18,707 nt of DNA. Source: Desulfobacteraceae bacterium. Lineage in GTDB: Bacteria; Desulfobacterota; Desulfobacteria; Desulfobacterales; UBA11574. Each line of letters opens with the position of its first letter. The stretch's first letter is position 1. Below the pieces are notes generated by a model. It saw only the letters and a program-made list of their open reading frames with translations. It searched no databases and was not told the DNA's origin. Below, one piece after another: positions 14,217 to 18,707 of this stretch. The position numbers and the translations under genes are program-made. The DNA lies in contig PKTV01000276.1 of NCBI GenBank assembly GCA_002868985.1, positions 1 through 18,707 on the forward strand, in the 5' to 3' direction.

Positions 14217-14262
14217 CTTTACCGCTCCGCAAGCGGGATCTTCGACCGGCGGGAAGGTAAAG
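14217..14262 (+). promoter_or_regulatory. Structured element between DUF2520 gene and dctP
   Basis: CTTTACC (14217-14223) and GGTAAAG (14256-14262) enclose a smaller stem CCGCT/AGCGG. A short T-run follows a few bases later. It may act as a weak terminator for the upstream gene or as part of the dctP leader. Confidence 0.3.
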
Positions 14263-14318
14263 TATGTTTTTTCCGAATTATCGTACGACGCCAAAACAGA
14301 GAATTTAAGGAGGATCAT

Positions 14319-15299
14319 ATGATGAAAAAACTGCTATGGCTTATTGCCGTGTGTGTTCTGCTGTTATATTCCGGTTCTGCCATGGCCTTGACTCGGATTA
14401 AGCTGGGTGTTGTCACCAAGCCAGGGTCCGCACAAAACATTGTGGCAGAAAAATTTAAAGAACTTATTGAACAGGCGTCAAATGGTAATATAAGTGTTCA
14501 GATCTTCCATTCCAAATCCATCGGTAATGAAACTGAAATCCTGCAGCAGATACAGATGAACACGATACAGATGGGAATCATTACCGGTGGCCCTTTTGAT
14601 ACATTTGACCCGGTTGTTAGGGTGATCAACTATCCCTTTCTGTTCAAGGACAATGAACAAGCCGATGAGGTCCTGGATGGCCCGTTGGGGGCTAAAATAT
14701 TGAAGAGCCTGGAAAGGGCGGGATTTAAGGGGCTCTGTTTTTCAGAAAACGGTTTCAGGAACCTTACCAACAACAAACATTCCGTGAAAAGTCCAGATGA
14801 CATCAAAGGACTCAAAATTCGAGTCATGGCCTCTGCGCTTCACAGATCCATCTGGCAGGCTTTGGGTGCGAATCCCACACCGATGCCCTGGCCAATCTAC
14901 ACCGAGTTGGAGCAGGGTGTTATCGACGGCCAGGAAAATCCCCTCTGGGTCATGGAAGTCTATAAATTTTATGAAATTCAGAAATACATGACCCTGACCC
15001 GCCATGTCTACTCTCCCCACATTGACGTGGCTTCATTAAAATGGTGGAAGACGTTGGATGCCAACACACAGGACTTGATTCAAAGAACCATCCATGAAGC
15101 TGCTGTGTTTCAGCGAAATGACAATCGATCCAAAAATGCAGCCCGGCTTGCGCTTCTAAAGGAAAAGGGGATGAGGATCGAAGCACATCCGGATATAGAT
15201 GCCTTTCGTGACAAAGTGGCCGGACTCAAAGACATGGATCTTTACAGCGAACCGAGGGTTCAGGCGCTGCTGATAGAGATGCTGAATGCAACCAAATAG
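14319..15299 (+). CDS. dctP: TRAP transporter substrate-binding protein (DctP family)
   Basis: This 326-residue periplasmic solute-binding protein is of the DctP/TAXI-unlike, C4-dicarboxylate TRAP class. A Sec signal peptide spans residues 1-23 (basic MMKK, hydrophobic core, SAMA before the cut). The mature protein has RIKLGVVTKPGSAQNIVAEKF as its first strand and helix, the ligand-binding Arg region DIKGLKIRVM, and ELEQGVIDGQENP, the usual family signature near the binding cleft. It would deliver an organic acid to the DctQM permease encoded downstream. The substrate cannot be told from sequence. The ATG at 14319 follows AAGGAGG by 5 bases. The TAG stop coincides with the end of an inverted-repeat element, and 381 bp separate it from dctQ. 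Confidence 0.93.
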   Translation: MMKKLLWLIAVCVLLLYSGSAMALTRIKLGVVTKPGSAQNIVAEKFKELIEQASNGNISVQIFHSKSIGNETEILQQIQMNTIQMGIITGGPFDTFDPVVRVINYPFLFKDNEQADEVLDGPLGAKILKSLERAGFKGLCFSENGFRNLTNNKHSVKSPDDIKGLKIRVMASALHRSIWQALGANPTPMPWPIYTELEQGVIDGQENPLWVMEVYKFYEIQKYMTLTRHVYSPHIDVASLKWWKTLDANTQDLIQRTIHEAAVFQRNDNRSKNAARLALLKEKGMRIEAHPDIDAFRDKVAGLKDMDLYSEPRVQALLIEMLNATK

Positions 15300-15497
15300 T
15301 TTCCGTTCATAAATGGTTCTTTCTCCGGTGAGCAGCGTTCTCCGTGGGTTTCCGCCTGCGGCGTACTCGACGTACGCCTCAGCGAAAACCCTTGTGCGGC
15401 CCCCGTTAAAAACAAACGGGATTTCGTAACTGATTTAAAAAAATAAAGGGACTCAACTTGCTCACCGGAAAAACCTCACATTTATGAATCGGAAACT
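15297..15497. repeat. MITE-like element with near-perfect 19-bp ends
   Basis: TAGTTTCCGTTCATAAATG (15297-15315) is mirrored by CATTTATGAATCGGAAACT (15479-15497), with one inserted base. The centre is GGCGTAC (15360-15366), TCGAC, GTACGCC (15372-15378). The stretch TTCTCCG-GGGTTTCCG-GCGTAC-GAAAACCC aligns with the core of the element at 17434-17545. A second hairpin, CCCGTT/AACGGG, lies at 15402-15420. The left end forms the dctP stop codon. Confidence 0.82.
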
Positions 15498-15680
15498 TTC
15501 TCTTGATATCTGAATATTACAAGTATTGAATTTACTGAAGAGGTCATTCGACAAGATTCAGGAAATATCTTTCCTGTAAATGAAATTTAACTGTCAGGCA
15601 AGATGTATCAATAATTTACCAATGAAATCAATCTATTAAATGTTCTCCTCATTTTATTTGCGATCAATTGAGGTAGAAAA
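15300..15680. other. Intercistronic region between dctP and dctQ
   Basis: It is gene-free. Most of the left half is the element at 15297-15497, which includes a REP-like unit at 15417-15461. The right half is AT-rich and holds a hairpin CAGGAAA-TATC-TTTCCTG (15559-15576) without a T-run. Confidence 0.55.
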
Positions 15681-16166
15681 ATGGATGCTCTTGAACGGAT
15701 CAGCCGCTCTGTAAATCACTGGGTCGAATACGTTCTTTTTGGCCTTGGTTTCGCCATGTCCGTTGTTGTTGCCGTCCAGGTTTTTTTTCGTTATGCGTTA
15801 AATGATTCTCTATTCTGGTCAGAAGAACTGGCCCGCTATCTTCTGGTATGGTTAACTTTTCTGGGGGCTTCCGTTGCCTACCGTCGTAACATCCATCCGG
15901 GTGTTGATATTGTTTACACTCGGATGCCGGCGTCTATCCAAAGAACGATCTCAATTTTTATCCACTTCATCTCAACAGTCCTGTTCGGCGTTATGATTTT
16001 TTATGGGATTCAATTCTCTTATTTTGTTCGTTTGCAAATATCCCCGGCCTTGTATTTACCCAAATGGATTGTTTTCAGCATTATCCCCTTAAGCGGAATT
16101 ATTTTCATGATTCACGGCGTTACATTTCTAGTCGGTGAAATAAAAGGAACGGACCGTGACCACTGA
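15681..16166 (+). CDS. dctQ: TRAP transporter small permease subunit (DctQ family)
   Basis: This 161-residue integral membrane protein has four predicted helices, roughly residues 15-37, 48-68, 90-112 and 128-152. The family signature VQVFFRYALNDSLFWSEELA, followed by RYLLVWLTFLGASVAYRR, marks the second half of helix 1 and helix 2. DctQ forms the permease with DctM and takes substrate from DctP using a sodium gradient. The ATG at 15681 has GAGG 7 bases upstream. Its 3' end overlaps the start of dctM by 11 bases, indicating translational coupling. Confidence 0.93.
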   Translation: MDALERISRSVNHWVEYVLFGLGFAMSVVVAVQVFFRYALNDSLFWSEELARYLLVWLTFLGASVAYRRNIHPGVDIVYTRMPASIQRTISIFIHFISTVLFGVMIFYGIQFSYFVRLQISPALYLPKWIVFSIIPLSGIIFMIHGVTFLVGEIKGTDRDH

Positions 16167-17436
16167 AATTTTACTTCTATCCCTGCTTTTCCTTTTTGTC
16201 ATCAATACCCCCATTGCTATCTCTATCGGGATGGCATCCATTTTAGGAATACTGATCAAAGGCGATTTTCCCTTGATGATGGTTGTTCAGAGAATGTTCG
16301 GGGGAATAGATTCCTTTCATCTTATGGCAGTACCGCTTTTTATGTTTGTCGGGGTGATCATGGAAGCGGGAGGGATCAGCCGCAGAATCATCGATTTTGC
16401 AAACGCACTTGTGGGATGGCTTCCCGGAGGATTGGCTGCTGTGACGATTGTTTCGGCCATGTTTTTTGCCGGCATATCCGGCTCGGCTGCCGCTGATACT
16501 GCTGCGGTGGGTGCTATTTTGATACCGGCCATGAAGAATTCGGGGTACGAATCCGATTTTGCAGCTGCGGTTCAGGCATCCGGGGGTTCCATCGGCGTGA
16601 TTATTCCCCCTTCGATTCCCATGATTATTTTTGGTTTTTTGACCGGAGTCTCCATCGGGCAGCTGTTTGCCGGCGGAATTTTGCCGGGAGTCCTCATCGG
16701 TATAACCCTCGTGGGTGTTTCGACCTACATTTCCTGGAAAAAAGGGTATGCTGCCACGACCCCCTTTTCGATGACCCAGGTCTGGTACAATTTTAAACGA
16801 GCCATCCTTGCACTGGGAACCCCGGTGATCATCCTGGGGGGCATCCTTTTTGGTATTTTTACGGCAACGGAATCTGCGGCCGTGGCCGTGGTGTATGCGC
16901 TGTTTGTCGGTATGTTTGTATACAAAAAAATTAAAGTTAAAGACCTTGTTCGCCTTTTCAGGGACGGTGCCATAACATCATCTATTGTCATGTTTATTAT
17001 TGCTACAGCGTCAATATTCAGCTGGATCGCAGCCATTGAGGACATCCCTGCCAGTCTGGCCGGTTCGCTGCTTGGAATGACTCAAAATCCGGTCATGCTG
17101 CTCTTGATCATCAATCTGATATTGCTCATTGCCGGAACATTTGTGGAAACAACAGCGGCTTTGATCCTATTGGTCCCCATGATTACGGCAATGGTTTCCA
17201 CTTTGGGCATTGATATGATTCAGCTTGGGGTTATTGTTGTCACCAATCTGGCCATTGGCATGCTCACGCCGCCCATGGGAATATGCCTTATCGTCTCCGG
17301 CGCCATTTCCGGCGACAATCTGGCTGCCATCAGCAGGCGCATTGTGCCATTTTTAGCGCTGCTTCTCATTGACCTTTTGATAATTACCTTTTACTCTCCG
17401 TTGACGATGTGGCTGGCTCGAATGGTAGCTAAATAG
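16156..17436 (+). CDS. dctM: TRAP transporter large permease subunit (DctM family)
   Basis: This 426-residue polytopic protein is the ion-coupled transport channel of the TRAP system. Family features include NTPIAISIGMAS, PLFMFVGVIMEAGGISRRII, the small-residue loop GISGSAAADTAAVGAILIPAM, GGSIGVIIPPSIPMIIFG and LTPPMGICLIV; about a dozen hydrophobic helices are present. The start is GTG at 16156, with AAGGA 7 bases upstream, inside the end of dctQ. The TAG stop (17434-17436) is the first three bases of another inverted-repeat element. The length is normal for the family, so the element has not obviously truncated it. Confidence 0.94.
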   Translation: MTTEILLLSLLFLFVINTPIAISIGMASILGILIKGDFPLMMVVQRMFGGIDSFHLMAVPLFMFVGVIMEAGGISRRIIDFANALVGWLPGGLAAVTIVSAMFFAGISGSAAADTAAVGAILIPAMKNSGYESDFAAAVQASGGSIGVIIPPSIPMIIFGFLTGVSIGQLFAGGILPGVLIGITLVGVSTYISWKKGYAATTPFSMTQVWYNFKRAILALGTPVIILGGILFGIFTATESAAVAVVYALFVGMFVYKKIKVKDLVRLFRDGAITSSIVMFIIATASIFSWIAAIEDIPASLAGSLLGMTQNPVMLLLIINLILLIAGTFVETTAALILLVPMITAMVSTLGIDMIQLGVIVVTNLAIGMLTPPMGICLIVSGAISGDNLAAISRRIVPFLALLLIDLLIITFYSPLTMWLARMVAK

Positions 17437-17545
17437 TGTCCATCCATAAAGGGTCTTTTCTCCGCTGAACTTATTTTCCGAGGGTTTCCGGCTGAGACGT
17501 ACTTCGTGTACGTTTCGCCGAAAACCCTATTTATGAATTGGACAC
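17434..17545. repeat. Compact inverted-repeat element at the dctM stop codon
   Basis: TAGTGTCCATCCATAAA (17434-17450) has the same sequence as the arm at 1428-1444. Its inverted partner is TTTATGAATTGGACAC (17530-17545), with a few differences. Inside, AGGGTTTCCGG and CCGAAAACCCT flank the hairpin ACGTAC-TTCGT-GTACGT (17497-17513). It lies between convergent dctM and the peptidase gene and could also serve as a bidirectional terminator. Confidence 0.8.
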
Positions 17546-17593
17546 GGAAACGTTTTTCCCCTAATAGTTTATGGACGAAAATTGTCTTTTATA

Positions 17594-18707
17594 CTAAATT
17601 CTGAAAAGCTTGAGCGGGTCTTGGGCAAGCTCTTTGTTGGCTTCGTTCAGTTTGTTTTCATTGGATATTACTGCCACCGCATGTCGATCAGGGGTGTCGG
17701 CGAAATATTTTTCAGCAGCGTTGATGACCTGATCTCGGGTCATTTCAAGGAGTTTTTCCTTGAAGCGTTCGCGCATGTCATCCGATAAAGAAACGATCTT
17801 TCTGAAAAAAGCCTTTTTTGCGGCAGGTCCGGGCGGATCGGGTTTGTCAATTTCCGAGCAGACCTGGAGGACGGCCTCTTTAATATCCTCATTGCTGAAG
17901 TCTCCGGATCTTATGAAATTTCGAGCGCCGTCGTATACTTTCAGGGTGGAAACGATATGCGGGTCCCTGTAAGAACCGAAATAAAAAATTCCATCTTCGG
18001 GGCTGTATATGGCAAATCCACCGTATGCCCCTCCTTTCTCACGAATCTCCCGATGCAGATACATGGATCTTAATATTTTGCTGATAACGGATAAGGCCGG
18101 TGCATCTTCATGTGCCAGACGAACCGTCTCAAAGGTGCTGGCGACAAATGAGACAGCCGAAGATGTGCTCCACCCTTCCCTGGGGATTTCATCAGCAACA
18201 TTGATGTCAGGTGGCGTAAATCCATTGGCTGATGTTATGGGTTCAAGCCCTGATTCAAGCCTTTTATGTATGGATGTGATTGTCGACGAGGCTGAAGAAA
18301 TGGCAGGGTCTTCACCGATCAAGGCGATTTTTAGATTGTTTTTTATAAAAAGGGTTCTGCCGATCTCTTTTAATTCGTAAGATATGGATTTAAGATTGTC
18401 GTCCGAGAGGTTTTGGGTGATGGTTTTTATGGTTTTGAGTTGATGAATGCCACTCCAGGTTTCATTGAGCGCACTGCTGATTGAAAAATTTCTTGACGCC
18501 AACGACATGGCCAGTCGATGGCCGTTTTGAACCACCATGGATTCCAGGCCGGCTTTATATTCCAGAAAGAGACTTTTTAATCGAATCAAGTCAGAGAAAT
18601 CAAAATTATAAAAAAATTCTTCGATGATTTCAAACATGTTGTCCTGATTCCGGACCAGACATTTTCCATTAAACGCGACAAACGGCAGACAATCAGCCGA
18701 ACCTTCA
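17594..18707 (-). CDS. PreP/M16C-family zinc metallopeptidase, C-terminal part (5' end outside window)
   Basis: The open frame runs past the methionine at 18637 to the window edge with no stop, and the extra residues (SADCLPFVAFNGKCLVRN, QDNMFEI) continue the family pattern, so this is the C-terminal portion of a larger protein. M16C peptidases of the presequence-protease type are about 970 residues with the zinc site in the N-terminal half, which is not visible here. Present are the F-N-GK-LVRN and FSDLIRLKSL region, and the substrate-binding Arg-Tyr segment IREKGGAYGGFAIYSPEDG followed by FYFGSYRDPH. The likely role is degrading peptides about 10-65 residues long. The gene converges on dctM, and the TAG stop is at 17594-17596. 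Confidence 0.9.
   Translation of the reverse strand, partial: EGSADCLPFVAFNGKCLVRNQDNMFEIIEEFFYNFDFSDLIRLKSLFLEYKAGLESMVVQNGHRLAMSLASRNFSISSALNETWSGIHQLKTIKTITQNLSDDNLKSISYELKEIGRTLFIKNNLKIALIGEDPAISSASSTITSIHKRLESGLEPITSANGFTPPDINVADEIPREGWSTSSAVSFVASTFETVRLAHEDAPALSVISKILRSMYLHREIREKGGAYGGFAIYSPEDGIFYFGSYRDPHIVSTLKVYDGARNFIRSGDFSNEDIKEAVLQVCSEIDKPDPPGPAAKKAFFRKIVSLSDDMRERFKEKLLEMTRDQVINAAEKYFADTPDRHAVAVISNENKLNEANKELAQDPLKLFRI

Noticed and set aside
15559..15576. Hairpin upstream of dctQ as a terminator
   Set aside because: The CAGGAAA/TTTCCTG stem lacks a following T-run and is AT-rich; it may be structural but nothing supports termination.

Overview
The window looks like chromosomal DNA of a deltaproteobacterium, most likely a Desulfobacteraceae-type sulfate reducer (Desulfobacterota). 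This is inferred, not proven. The reasons are the protein style of AspRS, HisRS and the PreP-like peptidase, the mix of TRAP transport, beta-oxidation-type enzymes and HDOD or receiver signalling, and intergenic DNA full of short palindromic and MITE-like repeats. No phage, plasmid, CRISPR or complete insertion sequence was seen.

Layout. 1-1185 (+): a hotdog thioesterase and a GNAT acetyltransferase. 1184-1619: two back-to-back inverted-repeat elements filling a convergent gap. 1617-5000 (-): a LEA14-like lipoprotein, then a two-gene signalling unit of a zinc-ribbon/HDOD protein (transcribed first) and a HEAT-repeat protein ending in a receiver domain. 5485-6240 (+): an enoyl-CoA isomerase-like crotonase with a good sigma70-type promoter. 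6284-6760 (-): Ogt. 6974-12745 (-): a metabolic and translation block read as 6-phospho-3-hexuloisomerase, hexulose-6-phosphate synthase fused to an RraA-like domain, hisS, a 559-bp repeat-rich gap, aspS, a broken partial tRNA copy, tRNA-Asn(GTT) and a rho-independent terminator. 13259-17436 (+): a Rossmann/DUF2520 protein and a three-gene TRAP transporter (dctP, then after a 381-bp gap dctQ and dctM). 17594-18707 (-): the C-terminal part of a PreP-like M16C peptidase running off the window.

How the genes fit together. The hxlB and hxlA-rraA pair can interconvert fructose-6-phosphate and ribulose-5-phosphate plus formaldehyde, and hisS starts 2 bp after it. AspRS carries the two residues known from non-discriminating AspRS, and the next gene on its strand is tRNA-Asn, the tRNA such an enzyme mis-aspartylates for later amidation by GatCAB.

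The most unusual signal is in the non-coding DNA. (1) Four inverted-repeat elements each have an end that coincides with the stop codon of a neighbouring gene; three begin TAG and one supplies the GA of TGA. (2) A repeat with an ungapped 37-bp core occurs three times, always upstream of and in sense with a gene (HDOD, ogt, DUF2520). (3) A REP-like unit recurs four times, and one copy interrupts the D-arm of the partial tRNA copy.
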